A stretch of DNA of 64,000 nt from Microglena sp. YARC (Eukaryota; Chlorophyta; Chlorophyceae; Chlamydomonadales; Chlamydomonadaceae). The translations under genes and the position numbers were made by a program. The stretch is taken from positions 129,587,113-129,651,112 of the forward strand of contig CM039462.1 in NCBI GenBank assembly GCA_022414725.1. The letters run 5' to 3'. Of the stretch, positions 10,383 through 21,549 are shown in pieces; the first letter of the stretch is position 1, and every line of letters starts with the position of its first letter. Below the pieces are notes generated by a model, which was given only the letters and a program-made list of their open reading frames with translations, did not search any database and was not told where the DNA came from.

Positions 10383-10799
10383 CCTCCCCCCAGCTATGAC
10401 GCAGCCATTGGTATCAACAACCAGGGCGTGGCCATGGGGGTCCCTGTCCCATCTGCACCCTAGGGGTTCACCCCACCACACACACATCACAAACGCACAC
10501 ACACCTCACACAACAAAACACACACACCACACACACCACAAACACACACCCTCCCCCTAGCTATAACGCAGCCTTTGGTATCAACAACCAGGGCGTGGCC
10601 ATGGGGGTCCCTGTCCCATCTGCGCCCTAGGTGTTCACCCCACCACACACACACCACAAACACACACACCACACACAACAAAACACACACACCACACACA
10701 CCACAAACACACACCCTCCCCCTAGCTATGACGCAGCCATTGGTATCAACAACCAGGGCGTGGCCATGGGGGTCCCTGCCCCATCTGCGCCCTAGGGGT
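10383..10799 (+). repeat. Three copies of the gene 1 C-terminal cassette
   Basis: Units at about 10383-10469, 10551-10637 and 10714-10799. Each has a ccctcccc(c/t)(c)ag acceptor-like junction, then codons for SY(D/N)AAIGINNQ or a close variant, GVAMGVP and PSAP, and an in-frame TAG, followed by CA repeats. They copy 10236-10320 almost exactly (one has F for I after AA), so each is a potential alternative last exon. Confidence 0.8.
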
Positions 10800-11240
10800 T
10801 CACCCCACCACACACACACCACACACGCACACCACACACCACACACACACCAAACACACACCACACACACACCACACACACATCACACACCACAAACTCA
10901 CACACTCCACACACCACAAACTCACACACCCCACACACACTAACACACACACACTTAGTTGCATGGGTGGAGCCGCTTCTGCCAACCCCGCTGGTGTCCC
11001 TAATGCCAACCCTAATGCCAAGACTATAGTGTGGAGCCGGTCGGCCACAACCAAGAGGTAAATATTGAATCCCAAAATGGTGTCGTCCGCCTGTCTGCGA
11101 GCTTCAATTCTTTCACATTATCTGATGATAAATGATGGCAATGGCATTCGAACTGAATCCTTGGTGTCCCTGGTTTGTGTAGGGAGACCCACCTCCTGGG
11201 GTGAAATTCTTTTCACAACCAGTAACAACTAAACAAGTCC
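10800..11240 (+). other. CA repeats, degenerate coding remnant, dispersed repeat
   Basis: 10800-10965 is (CA)n. 10966-11068 reads GGAASANPAGVPNANPN-like, a distant relic of the Gly/Pro tail at 10107-10160. 11145-11222 (ggcattcgaactgaatcc, gagacccacctcctgggg) recurs at 30686-30775 and is a dispersed repeat. Confidence 0.5.
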
Positions 11241-11241
11241 T

Positions 11242-11484
11242 ATGCAGCGTCGCAAGCGACGCGGAAAATTGGCGGAGTGTGTTGGCAACGGAACGAAAGG
11301 TGGCGATGATGGAGCTGACCGAAGCGAGTTAGTTATGCGACCGTTGGATGACGTGTCAGGCTTCAAGCAAGAAATGTTTCGGTCGGACGGACAAATGGGT
11401 AACCCTGGGGGCTCCCTCCCCCTTGAAGAGGGCGCTCCGCCGAAAATGATACGGGGAACTGCCTACAGGAGGTCAGTCTGGTAG
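11242..11484 (+). CDS. Possible small ORF, 80 codons, unrecognised
   Basis: ATG to TAG, with non-repetitive sequence and mixed residues (basic start MQRRKRRGKLAECVGNG, later SDGQMGNPGGSLPLEEG). It may be a short gene, an exon, or chance. A gtcagt follows AGGAG at 11472 and would be a donor. No family recognised. Confidence 0.2.
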   Translation: MQRRKRRGKLAECVGNGTKGGDDGADRSELVMRPLDDVSGFKQEMFRSDGQMGNPGGSLPLEEGAPPKMIRGTAYRRSVW

Positions 11485-11559
11485 AAATTTGGGTATCGGT
11501 AAGAGATGCCACAGGACGTGAGATCGAGGGAACCCTCCCATTTGCATGTGTCTATGTAT

Positions 11560-11720
11560 GTTACAGTCCAGGGGTAGGAGTACCTTGGACGCATACCTGC
11601 TTTGTGCATTCTGTTGCATTGCTTGTTCTTCTTTGCAACTGAAATGGATGTATGTGACAGTATGATATGAGCACCTTGGGCGCATACCTGCTTTATGCAT
11701 TCTGTTGCACAGCCTGTTCT
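11560..11720 (+). repeat. Two-copy tandem repeat, ~115 bp
   Basis: The segment caccttgggcgcatacctgc then tttatgcattctgttgcac appears at about 11582 and 11671. It is followed by gcctgttcttgtttgcaact and gtatgttacagtccaggg, also doubled. Confidence 0.6.
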
Positions 11721-11740
11721 TGTTTGCAACTTAAATGTAT

Positions 11741-11890
11741 GTTACAGTCCAGGGGTAGGCCAAATAGGCTAAAGAGTCTTGCCCAACAGTGACAGGAAGG
11801 GCTTAAGAAGAAAAGGCACTGATTAACTGAATCCCAAACAATCGTTTTACCGTTAGGGGGGCCGAGTTCGTGCTACAGCGATCATTTTTG
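11741..11890 (+). mobile_element. Dispersed repeat family B
   Basis: From tacagtccaggggtaggc through caaataggctaaagagtctt to gttcgtgctacagcgatca. Related copies: 27060-27250 (plus), 52912-52970 (partial plus), 23790-23940, 33885-34010 and 35065-35170 (minus). Both orientations at six loci fit a short non-autonomous mobile element. Confidence 0.55.
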
Positions 11891-11974
11891 TGCGTACATG
11901 TGTACATATTGGAGAATGGCTACCATGTTTGCTCTTCGGGCAGATAGAGAGTAGCTGATGAGGCTGATAAATCA

Positions 11975-12195
11975 TGCGACGAAAACAAAATAATCACGCC
12001 CATTTTGTGACCAGCCTTAACGCAGAGACTCTTGTACTCAGATTGATTGAGAGTGTAGGACCATGTAACCAAAACAAAACAATCTCGCCCATTTAGTGAG
12101 CAGCCTCCAGGCTGATACTCTTGTCCTCTGATGGAGAGTGAAAGACCATGTAACGAACTATAGAAAACAAAATAATCACGCCCATTCAGAGGACT
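11975..12195 (+). repeat. ~90-bp direct repeat, 2.5 copies
   Basis: aaaacaaaataatcacgccc recurs at about 11980, 12070 and 12167. Between copies the sequence gagagtgnaagaccatgtaac is shared. Confidence 0.7.
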
Positions 12196-12199
12196 CTAC

Positions 12200-13438
12200 T
12201 ACTTTGATCTAAACAAGTCTTTGAACTGTCCCATATGTTACCGTAAGTGTGCTCCCTGATATCCGTGGGTATCGCACGTTAATGGGGTGAGTGGGCTTGG
12301 AATCCAGACTTAAAGAGCGGAAGGCTTGTTTATTGCAGGGGGGGGGGGGGGGGGGGGGGACTCAGATGTCCAACTGTCCATGCGATGGGAATGATCATGG
12401 CAACAGTGGTGCTCAATGACAAGCCACATAATGTGAATGTGGATGGAAATAAGTGTGTGTGTGGGGGAACCTTCTATCCTCCAAAAGTCACTCCATTGTC
12501 TCATTTCACTTCACAAGTATTGTTGAGAAAGTGCGTGGGCTGTGTGTGTGAGTGTGGGTGGGTGGGGTGGGTGGGGGGGGGGAGAGACTTCCATCGGTAC
12601 AACGGGCACAGTGGTACATCTGTCGCAAGCCCTTCCTGACTCAGATGTGCAGCAAACACCGCACGGGCAGGGGGAGGGGCATGGGGGGGGGGGGGGGGGG
12701 GGGGGGAGGGGCTACCCCCAGGGGCGCCCAGGGGCTGTACGACGGGCTCACTGCCCTAGTTTCATGAACACGAACGGCGAAAGGCCCGTAAAGACCGTTA
12801 GGCCCGGAACTCCCCCACAGCACGCGAGCAGACCCAGGTTCACAGGGCACGTAGGTTGCAAAACTGGGGGCGGGGGCAGCAGCGCGAAGAAGTGACAGGC
12901 AGCTGACACCAGGGCTGACACCGACCGGGAAGTTGTCAGGTACACTCAGGATTTGAAAGTTTGTTGAAATATTCAAATTGGCCAAGTGACAGGTGGGCCA
13001 GCTTGGACGAGTCAAGTCGCGAGCTGTTCTGATCGCGTAACCGAAAACTCGCCCGGTGCTACCCAAGCAAGTTCCAAACAGCGCGTCGATTATCAATACC
13101 CGCGTTTGTTTGCATTGCTTCTGACTTCCGGAGAAGGAAAGCCACAAAGACAGAGAGAAAGACAGGAGGAGGATTTAGCTGTTTTTAAACCCCAGCCAGC
13201 CTCAGCTGTCACTTCCAGTTCAGCTACACAACTTGTGTAACTGACGACTGCAACCCCCCTCCTGTCGTTGTAGACAACTCGCTCATATTGACCGAAGCCA
13301 CGCTGCCTCTCGAATCATCTCGGGTCAAGTCCCTTTGTCCCCGTCCTCGTTCTTCTGTGCACTTCCCACCTGGCCTACACCGCCAATCTTACCCCTCAAA
13401 CCCGCAGTTAGATTCAGCCCGAGTAGCTTTTGGACATA
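12200..13438. other. Upstream region of the secreted-protein gene
   Basis: Contains a poly-G run at 12340-12359, a GT/G-rich stretch at 12540-12590 and a poly-G run at 12685-12706. From about 12900 the DNA is ordinary and non-repetitive up to the start codon. It probably holds the promoter and 5' leader, but no TATA box or initiator could be fixed. Short open frames here show no recognisable motif. Confidence 0.4.
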
Positions 13439-13712
13439 ATGCTCCCCTTCAGCCGATCGTCCTTTTTCCAGCTGCTGCTAGCGGCAGCGCTCTGCTTCTC
13501 AGCATCCGCAGTCGATGTCTCAGTCTCCATAGAGCCCGCATCGACAGCATCGGCATTGCAAATTAAATTGGTACCAGAGTTCGTCAAGCTCGTCCTGAAT
13601 GCCAACAGGATGACCACAGTCCCCTGCGGAGGTGGACAGATTTGCGCTACCACTGGCCCACTGGCTGTTGCCTCGTTCGAAAGCAAGAAGGCTGCTGACG
13701 CCTTCGTTGCAG
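13439..13712 (+). CDS. Gene 2 exon 1: secreted protein, signal peptide
   Basis: ATG at 13439 begins MLPFSRSSFFQLLLAAALCF followed by SASA-VDVS. That is a short polar start, a hydrophobic core and an AxA cleavage site, so a typical secretory signal peptide. The mature part contains a CGGGQIC motif whose two cysteines could pair. The exon ends GCAG|gttagt, leaving one base that the G of Gly at exon 2 completes. The four exons sum to 777 bases, 258 residues plus stop. No domain family is recognised. The gene looks secreted or lumenal with about ten cysteines overall. Confidence 0.8.
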
Positions 13713-14021
13713 GTTAGTTGGGTGTAGGAATGCAGCATGTGCAGATTAGATTATATTAGATTGTTGCATGTTTTTTAGCCAACTCTGGGCTGTTCACCGC
13801 CTTCCAAGTCCAAGTCCCCAGTGCCTTACCCAAGGAAGCCAGGGAGCATAGTAAGGGGATAAGACAGTTTAAAGACTTGTCCAGCATGGGGAGAGGAACT
13901 GTAAAGGGGGGTGGGGGTGGGGTGAGGATACCCTCGCAGTACACCTATTACTACGGGCCTGATACAGAAAGCAGATTAGTTGGGGTGCAGGAATGCAGCA
14001 TATGGAGAGGAATTTGTGAAT

Positions 14022-14057
<36 letters not shown>

Positions 14058-14060
14058 TAC
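13713..14060 (+). repeat. Intron 5' part: donor-side copy, family G element, poly-G
   Basis: A copy of the donor context (attagttggggtgcaggaat, gcagcat) lies at 13974-14000. A family G dispersed element (gattgttgcatg .. gtttaaagacttgtccag) fills 13755-13892. A 33-base G run lies at 14024-14056. Confidence 0.6.
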
Positions 14061-14179
14061 TCTCGCAGTACATCAAGTACTACGGTCCTGATACCGAAAT
14101 CAGGCTCAAAAATTGTGGACGTAGTATTGGTCACATGCGCACTTATCTAGGGTAAGACCCAGATGTGTACTTCTGGGCT

Positions 14180-14400
14180 ACTAGGTATACTCCTCATTAG
14201 TGTTGTCGATGTATGATATCGTATGATCAATCGATAATATCACATGCTATATGGTACAATATCGTTTGATCAATCGATGATATCATATGAATATATGATA
14301 CATGGTACACTATCATATGGTATATGAACATATATCGTACACTTTATCGTATGATATATCGCCCGTTAATCCCGGGGACCAGTGTGACATTGATATCCCT
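14180..14400. repeat. ATCGAT/CATATG palindrome-rich segment
   Basis: Dense short self-complementary words: tatgatcaatcgata, atcatatgaatatatgat, tatcgtatgatatatcg. It resembles the ATCATATGAT elements at 22590-22740, 45360-45470 and 45755-45935. Confidence 0.5.
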
Positions 14401-14419
14401 ACCCATGAGACAGACATAT

Positions 14420-15095
14420 CATTAGTAGGCTTGTACTAGCGTACTTAGTAAGTATGAAGCTTATGCTAGCAAGGTACATTTATATAATGTGTAGGCTTGT
14501 ACTACAAACAGCAGGCTTATACTAACAAGATACAATAAGAGAAGTATTAAGCTTGTGCTAGCAAGGTACATTTATATAATTAGTGGGCTTGCACTACAAA
14601 CAGTAGGCTTGTTCTAACAAGATACAGTTAGAGAAGTAGTAGGCTTGTTCTAACACGATACAGTTAGAGAAGTATGAAGCTTGTGCTAGCAAGGTACATT
14701 TATATAATTAGTAGGCTTGTACTACAAACAGTAGGCTTATACTAACAAGATACAATTAGAGAAGTATTAAGCTTGTGCTAGCAAGGTACATTTATATAAT
14801 GTGTAGGCTTGTACTACAAACAGTAGGCTTGTTCTTACAAGATACAGTTAGAGAAGTAGTAGGCTTGTTCTAGCAAGGTGCATTTATAAAATTCGTAGGC
14901 TTGAACCAGCGAGATACATTTAGACAACTAATATGCTTGTGCTAGCAAGACACAATAAGATAATTAGTAGGCTTTTACAAGTGAGATACGTTTAGACAAG
15001 TAGTATGCTTGTGGTAGCGAGGTACAATTATATAAGTAGTGGGCTGTACAAGCAGGATACAATTAGACAAGTAGTAGGCTTGTGCTACGTCCTAC
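14420..15095 (+). repeat. ~36-bp tandem array in intron 1
   Basis: About 18 imperfect units built from gtaggcttgt(a/g)ctagcaagat then acatttatataattag, with alternating variant classes. Confidence 0.8.
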
Positions 15096-16325
15096 AGCTG
15101 TCCAATTGTCTGTCTTACACTGTCTACAGCTGTCCAATCGTCTGTCTTACACTGTCTACAGCTGTCCAATTGTCTGTCTTACACTGTCTTCATGCGTCTA
15201 ATTGTTTTTCTATCACTGGTTATGTGTGCATGCGTTCAAAGTGTGAGTGCGACCGCCATATGTATGCTGATGCTTGATTGCGACCAGGAGGTGGTCATGT
15301 CAGCCTACAGAACAAACACAAATGGTTGACTTGTGCTCTCTGAACACACACACACACACACACACACTGGTTATGTGTGCATGTGTTCACAGTGTGAGTG
15401 TGATGGCCGTAGGCATGCTGGTTCTTGATTGCGGCCAGGAAGTGGTCATGTGAGCCGATAGAAACTATACCAATGATGGACTTGTACTCTCTGAACACTC
15501 ACACCAACACACACACGCACACACACACACTCTCTCTGTCAGGCGTTCACAGTGTGAGTGCGACGGCCGTATGCATGCTGATGCTTGGCTGCGACCAGGA
15601 GGTGGTGATGTGGTGCTGACAGAACATATATCAGTGAACGACTTGTGATCTCTGAACAATCACACACACACGCACACACTCACTGGTTCTGTGTGCACGT
15701 GTTCGCAGTGTGAGTGCGACGGCCGTATGCATGCTGATGCTTGGTTGCGACCAGGAGGTGGTGATGTCAGCCGACAGAAAATATATCAATGATGGACTCG
15801 TACTCTCTGGACAATCACACCAACACACACACTCTGTCAGGCGCTCACAGTGTGAGTGCGACGGCCGTATGCATGCTGATGCTTGGCTGCGACCAGGAGG
15901 TGGTGATGTCAGCTGACAGAACATATATCAGTGAACGACTTGTGATCTCTGAACACTCACACACACATGCACACACACTCACACACATAAATTCAAACAC
16001 ATACACTCACACGAACACTCACACACGCGAACACTCACACACACACACTCTCTGTCAGGCGTTCACAGTGTGAGTGCGACGGCCGCATGCATGCTGATGC
16101 TTGGTTGCAAGCAGTAGCTGGTGATGTCAGCTGACAGAACATAGTTCAGTGATGGACTTCTAATCTCAGAACAATCACACACGCACAAACAAACACAATC
16201 ACACTCACTGGTTATGTGTGCAGGCGTTAACACTGCGAGTGCAACAGCCGTGGGAATGCTGATGCTTGATTGCGACCAGGAGGTGGTGATGACAGCTGAT
16301 ATAATATATAATATATAACATATAT

Positions 16326-16370
<45 letters not shown>

Positions 16371-16443
16371 CAATGGTTGAGCTGTGCTCTCTGGACACTC
16401 ACACACACAAACACAATCACACACTCACTGGTTATGTGTGCAG
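15096..16443 (+). repeat. Seven acceptor-side copies of exon 2 of gene 2
   Basis: Units of about 140-215 bp. Each carries a short CA tract, ggttatgtgtg(c)-like pre-acceptor sequence, and about 65 bp matching the first part of exon 2 (xSVSATAVCMLMLGCDQEVVM). Copies start near 15233, 15383, 15540, 15697, 15837, 16056 and 16222. After the codons for EVVM each diverges into (t)cagc(c/t)gacagaacatata. 15096-15200 has three copies of tccaattgtctgtcttacac. An (AT)n tract lies at 16296-16370. Confidence 0.85.
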
Positions 16444-16619
16444 GCGTTAACACAGTGAGTGCAACAGCCGTGGGAATGCTGATGCTTGATTGTGACCAGG
16501 AGGTGGTGATGACCACAGGCACCGATGTATATCGCATCGAGCCCGGCTCTGAGCTCTGCCCTGCTACTGCCTTCTTGCCTGCAATGAATGTCACTATCAC
16601 CGGCTTCATCAAGTACAAG
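16444..16619 (+). CDS. Gene 2 exon 2
   Basis: Acceptor gtgtgcag, donor AAG|gtaggg, 176 bases. The first two bases complete the Gly codon started in exon 1. It encodes VNTVSATAVGMLMLDCDQEV, then VYRIEPGSELCPATAFLP and ends TGFIKYK. It is chosen as the true exon because only this copy continues past EVVM to a donor. Its 5' part is repeated seven times upstream and its 3' part many times downstream. A longer second copy of the 3' half, SELCPATA-like, lies at 16865-16950. The role is unknown; two more cysteines are added. Confidence 0.8.
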
Positions 16620-17780
16620 GTAGGGCATGCTGTGTGTGTGTTTGGGTGAAGGGGGGGGGGGGGGGGGGGGCGTATAAGTGTTTGTAGGTGGGGGGAGGAC
16701 AGAGTAGGACAGGCTTCATAAATTGCAAGGTTGGGCATGCCGTGTGGGTGGGGGTGTGTGGGGGGAGGATAGAGTAGGTCAGACTTCGTCAAGGACAAGG
16801 TAGGGCATGAGGTGTGTGGGGTTAGTGGTAGTATGTGTGGGGGGTTGGTGGTAGTGTGTGTGTTCAGATGTGCATTGCACTGAGCTCTGCCCTGCTACGG
16901 CCTCCTTGCCTGCTATGAATGTCAATATCACCGGCTTCACCAAGAACAAGGTAGGGCATGCTGCGTGTGTGTTGTTGGGGTAAGGGGGTATAAGTGTTCG
17001 TGGTGGGGGGAGGACAGAGTAGGACAGACTTCATAAATTACAAGGTAGGGCATGCCGTGTGGGTGGGGGTGGGTGGGGTGGGGAGGGGGGGGGGGGGGGG
17101 GGGGGAGGGTACGTATTAGTGGGTGGGTGGGAGGGAGGACAGAGTAGGACAGACTTCATAAATTACAAGGTAGGGCATGCCGTGTGGGTGTGGGTGGGGT
17201 GGAGGGGGGGGTGGGGGTGGGTAAGTATTAGTGGGTGGGTGGGAGGGAGGACAGAGTAGGACAGACTTCATCAAGGACAAGGTAGGGCATGCCGTGTGGG
17301 TGTGGGTGGGTGGAGGGGGGGGGGCGGGGGGGGGGGGGTAGTATTAGTGGGTGGGAGGGAGGGAGGACAGAGTAGGACAGACTTCATCAAGTACAAGGTA
17401 GGGCATGCCGTGTGGGTGGGGGGGGTGGAGGGGGGGGGGGAGGGGGGGGGGGGTATTAGTGGGTGGGAGGGAGGACAGAGTAGGACAGACTTCATCAAGT
17501 ACAAGGTAAGGCATGCCGAGGGTGGGTGGTGTGAGTGGGGAGGGAAGGGGATCGACAAAGCAGGACAGGCTTTCACAAGTAGTAGGTAGGGCATGCCGTG
17601 TGTGTATGTGTGTGTCAGAGGGGTGGGGTGGTGGTGGGGGGGGGGGGGGAGGTATACTAATCAAGTAGCCGTTTCTGGGTGTGTGAGTGGGGAGGGAAGG
17701 GGACCGACAAAGCAGGACAGGCTTCATCAAGTACAAGGTAGGGCATGCCGTGTGTGTATGTGTGTGTCAGAGGGGCGGGG
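16620..17780 (+). repeat. Donor-side copies of exon 2 with poly-G/GT tracts
   Basis: About ten units of 60-160 bp ending in the exon-2 end plus donor: cttcatcaagtacaag|gtagggcatgcc and variants, near 16735, 16800, 16950, 17045, 17170, 17280, 17400, 17510, 17590 and 17745. Spacers are G-rich (long poly-G near 17088-17106 and 17640). Most copies retain the GT. Confidence 0.85.
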
Positions 17781-17879
17781 TGGGGGGGTATCCTTGTTTG
17801 TGGGTGGGGTGGGAGGGGACGGCAGAGAAGGACAGGCAGGCATTGAGAGGTAGCTGATGGGTTTGTTGTTGGGTGTAGG

Positions 17880-18015
17880 GGGGGGGGGGGGGGGGGGTAG
17901 CAAGGTAGTTATCATAACCGGGTAATAAAGTAAATCTCATAATGTGAGGGGTGTGGGGGGGAGGGGCAAGGATTTCCAGAAGGCCGGAAGGAACAAGATA
18001 GCAACATGTGCTGGT

Positions 18016-18046
<31 letters not shown>

Positions 18047-18610
18047 GGGGGAGGCCCAAAGATATAAGATAGGGGGGGGGGTATTACTTGCGTTTTGTCT
18101 GGTCTGGTCTGGTCTTCTAGTTCATTTCGTTGGTTTGTGTTGTTTGTGTGTGTGTGGGGGGGTATTACTTGCGTTTTGTCTGGTATGTGAAAGAGTGGCA
18201 TGTGACAGACTGGCACGTGAAAGACTGGCAAGTGAAAGACTGGCATGTGAAAGACTGGCATGGTATGGTAGTTCATTTCGTTCATGGTAGTTCTTGAAAA
18301 CTCCCTGATTATGACCTGCATCTCCACAGGTTGTGTGTGTGTGTGTGTGGGGGGGGGGGGGGAGTATTACTTGCGTTTCGTCTGGCATGTGACAGACTGG
18401 CAAGTGAAAGACTGGCATGGTATGGTAGTTCATTTCGTTCATGGTAGTTCTTGAAAAAGCCCTGATTATGACCTGCATGTCCACAGGTTTGTGTGTGTGT
18501 GTGTGGGGGGGGGGGTATTACTTGCGTTTTGTCTGGCATGTGAAAGGCTGGCATGGTATGGTAGTTCATTTCCTTCATGGTACTTCATGAAAAAGCCCTG
18601 ACTTTGACCA
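17880..18610 (+). repeat. Acceptor-side copies before exon 3
   Basis: Three units carrying gcgttt(t/c)gtctggcatgtg, atggtatggtagttcattt, and gacctgcat(c/g)tccacagg + ttTgtgtgtg. The ccacag|GTT junction of exon 3 (18840) is copied at about 18325 and 18481. G runs lie at 17879-17897, 18029-18050 and 18349-18362. Confidence 0.75.
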
Positions 18611-18619
18611 GGGATTTGT

Positions 18620-18825
18620 TTTCCGCTATGTAACGCAATCGCTAGTGTTGACCCCGTTTTATCAAAATTATCACTTATGTTTTTTTGTTGCCCTACATGG
18701 CCCTAAAAAGCTAAAACAAGCAATTGAAAAGACACTAAAACGCTGTCCCTGGAGGAGGCATAAAACCAAAAAGCTAGAAAAAAACACTTTCAGATTTGAA
18801 AAAAAAGGCCTGACTTTGAGCTTCT
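18620..18825 (+). mobile_element. Dispersed repeat family C
   Basis: cgctagtgttgaccccgttt, cactaaaacgctgtccctgg and aggaggcataaaacc recur with the same spacing at 32688-32860. The class is unknown; it is about 200 bp and A-rich near the end. Confidence 0.5.
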
Positions 18826-18839
18826 TTATTTGTCCACAG

Positions 18840-18890
18840 GTTGGGAAGGCCCCAGACACGCCTTGCTTGATGATGCGTCAGGCAATTGAG
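18840..18890 (+). CDS. Gene 2 exon 3 (51-bp mini-exon)
   Basis: Acceptor tttgtccacag, donor GAG|gtgagt, exactly 17 codons, phase 0: VGKAPDTPCLMMRQAIE. Support comes from strong splice signals, phase agreement on both sides, and copies of both of its borders in the flanking introns. Confidence 0.75.
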
Positions 18891-19735
18891 GTGAGTTGTT
18901 GTCAATGCCTCAGGAGTGTCGTAGTGCTTTGTGGTGTATGAGTGTCGTAGTGCCTGATGATGCGCCAGGCCATTGAGGTGAGCTGTTGTGAATGCCTCAG
19001 GAGTGTTGTAGTGCTTTGTGGTGCAGGAGTGTCGTAGTGCTTTGTGATGCAGGAGTGTCGTAGTGCTTTGTGATGCAGGAGTGTCGTAGTGCTTTGTGAT
19101 GCAGGAGTGTCGTAGTGCTTTGTGATGCAGGAGTGTTGTAGTGCTTTGCGATGCAGGAGTGTTGTAGTGCTTTGTGATGCAGGAGTGTCGTAGTGCTTTG
19201 TGATGCAGGAGTGTTGTAGTGCTTTGTGATGCAGGAGTGTCGTAGTGCTTTGTGGTGCAGGAGTGTCGTAATGCTTTGTGGTGCAGGATTGTCGTAGTGC
19301 TTTGTGATGCAGGAGTGTCGTAGTGCTTTGTGGTGCAGGAGTGTCGTAATGCTTTGTGATGCAGGAGTGTCGTAGTGCTTTGTGATGCAGGAGTGTCGTA
19401 GTGCTTTGTGGTGCAGGAGTGTCGTAGTGCTTTGTGATGCAGGATTGTTGCTGGAGTGTCGTAGTGATTTGTGATGCGCCAGGCCCTTGGGGTGAGCTGT
19501 TGTTAATGCCTCAACACCCCTTGCGTGAGTGTCGTAGTGTTTGTGATGCTTGTACTGCTTTCGTGAATGCCTCAACACCCCTTACAGAAGTGTCCTAGTG
19601 CTTGGTGATGCTGTAATGCTTTTGTGATTGCCTCAGCACCCCTTACAGAAGTGTCGTAGTGCTTGGTGATGCTCTCAGTGCTTTGTGATCATGTACGGTT
19701 GATCGAGTAGTTAAGAAATCCAACCATAGCATCCC
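18891..19735 (+). repeat. Donor-side copies of exon 3 and 26-bp satellite
   Basis: Copies of gatgcgccaggccattgagg + tgagctgttgt (exon 3 end plus donor) at 18958-18990 and 19471-19505. Between them the 26-bp unit aggagtgtcgtagtgctttg + tgatgc is repeated about 17 times. A further decayed block to 19690 repeats cctcaacaccccttacagaa. Confidence 0.85.
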
Positions 19736-21244
19736 ACCCACATCCTCAATCCAATCTCCAACCCAATCCCCAACCCAATCCCAAATCAACCTACAGGCCC
19801 AGAAGCGATGTGCAAGTCAACCATATTCCAACCACATTCCAACCACATCCCAACCACATCCCAACCACATCTCCAACACAATCCCAATCCAATCCCCAAC
19901 CCACCTATAGGCTCAGAAGCAAGGTGCAAGCCAACCACATTCTAACCACATCCCCGATCCAATCCCCAACCCACCTACATGCTCAGAAGCAAGGTGCAAG
20001 CCAACCACACCCCAACCGCACCCCAACCACATCCCACCCCCAATCCAATCCCTAACCTTATCCACCTACCGGCCAAGAAGCGAGGTGCAATCCAACCACA
20101 TTCCAACCACATCCCAACCAGAACTCCAACACAATCCCAATCCAATCCCTAACCCACCTAAAGGCTCAGAAGCAAGGTGCAAGCTTACCACATCCCAACC
20201 GCACCCCAACCCCATCCCAACCCCAATCTAATCCCTAACCTAACACACCTACCGGCCAAGAAGCAAGGTGCAAGCCAACCACATCCCAACCACATCTCCA
20301 ACACAATACCAATCCAATCCCTAACCCACCTAAAGGCTCAGAAGCAAGGTGCAAGCTAACCACATCCCAACCGCACCCCAACCCCATCCCAACCCCAATC
20401 TAATCCCTAACCTAACACACCTACCGGCCAAGAAGCAAGGTGCAATCCAACCACATCCCAACCACATCTCCAACACAATCCCAATCCAATCCCCAACCCA
20501 CCTAAATGCTCAGAAGCAAGGTGCAAGCCAACCACGTCCAAACCACATCCAAACCACATCCCACCCCTGATCCTATCCCTAACCTAACCCGCCTACCGGC
20601 CAAGAAGCAAGGAACAAGCCAACCACATCCCAACCTCATCCCAACCACATCTCAAACACAATCCCAATCCAATCCTTAACCCACCTACAGGCTCAGAAGC
20701 AAGGTGCAAGCCAACCACATTCTAACCACATCCCCGATCCAATCCCCAACCGACCTACAGGCTCAGAAGCAAGGTGCAAGCCAACCACATCCCAACCGCA
20801 CCCCACCACATCCCACCCCCAATATAATCCCTAACCTAACCCACCTACCGGCCATGAAGCAAGGTGCAAGCCAACCACATCAAAACCACATCCCAACTCC
20901 GTCTCCTACACATGCCCAATCCAATCCTCAACCCACCTACAAGCCCAGAAGCGAGACATCTCCTTCTCTCCTCTTATGCCTACCTGCAACTACCAACTCA
21001 ACCCATACCTACCTACCTACCTACCTCTATACCCATCCCTAGCTACCCACCTAACCACTCTACCCACCTCCTCACCCATACACCCCAACCTTTCCCACAT
21101 ACAGGCCTAGAAGCGAGTCATCTCCTTCTCCCATACCTACCTGCAACTACCAAATCAACCCATACCTACCTACCTACCTCTACACCCAACCAAACCACTC
21201 TACCCACGTCCTCAAACATACACCCCAACCTAACCCACCCACAG
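19736..21244 (+). repeat. Acceptor-side array before exon 4
   Basis: About 13 units of 80-110 bp, each with ccta(c)(a/c)(g)ggcncagaagc and aaggtgcaagccaaccacat, which copies the acceptor and start of exon 4 (cccacag|GCCAAGAAGCAGGGC). Spacers are cccaaccacatcc-type repeats and, near 21000-21190, CTAC repeats. Several copies keep a usable AG. Confidence 0.85.
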
Positions 21245-21520
21245 GCCAAGAAGCAGGGCATCTCCTTCGTGAAGTGCAAGCACAGCATGCGCTACCACCA
21301 CCCTAAGGCCTCAAAGCTGGAGTTCACCTTGTTGATGTCGGTCCCAAACCCAGATGCCGCATACATCAGTAACGCTCTCACCTACGCATTGGATCTCATC
21401 ATCCCCTCGGGGCTGGAGGTCCCTTGCGGCTCCACCGCCAGGTACATGTTCACTGTTGAGGAGGAGCAGTTCACGGTGGAGGCGCCCCAGACCATGTTCT
21501 GTGGGGATGGCAAGAAGTAG
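21245..21520 (+). CDS. Gene 2 terminal exon
   Basis: Acceptor cccacccacag, open for 91 codons to TAG at 21518-21520. It encodes AKKQGISFVKCKHSMRYHHP, then a segment with SVPNPDAAYISNALTYALDL and a C-terminal part with EVPCGSTARYMF and EAPQTMFCGDGKK. It has a mixed alpha/beta composition and four cysteines. This is the longest exon with ordinary codon use in the gene. The end is copied several times past the stop, including a copy at 21815-21924 that is itself open to a stop. Confidence 0.8.
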   Translation, partial: AKKQGISFVKCKHSMRYHHPKASKLEFTLLMSVPNPDAAYISNALTYALDLIIPSGLEVPCGSTARYMFTVEEEQFTVEAPQTMFCGDGKK

Positions 21521-21549
21521 GGGTGCCTCTACTACTACTACCACCACCA

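Noticed and set aside
12641..13147. 168-codon minus frame upstream of the secreted-protein gene
   Set aside because: Starts in leader sequence and ends in a poly-C/Pro tract; no motif, and likely a shadow of the promoter and 5' leader.
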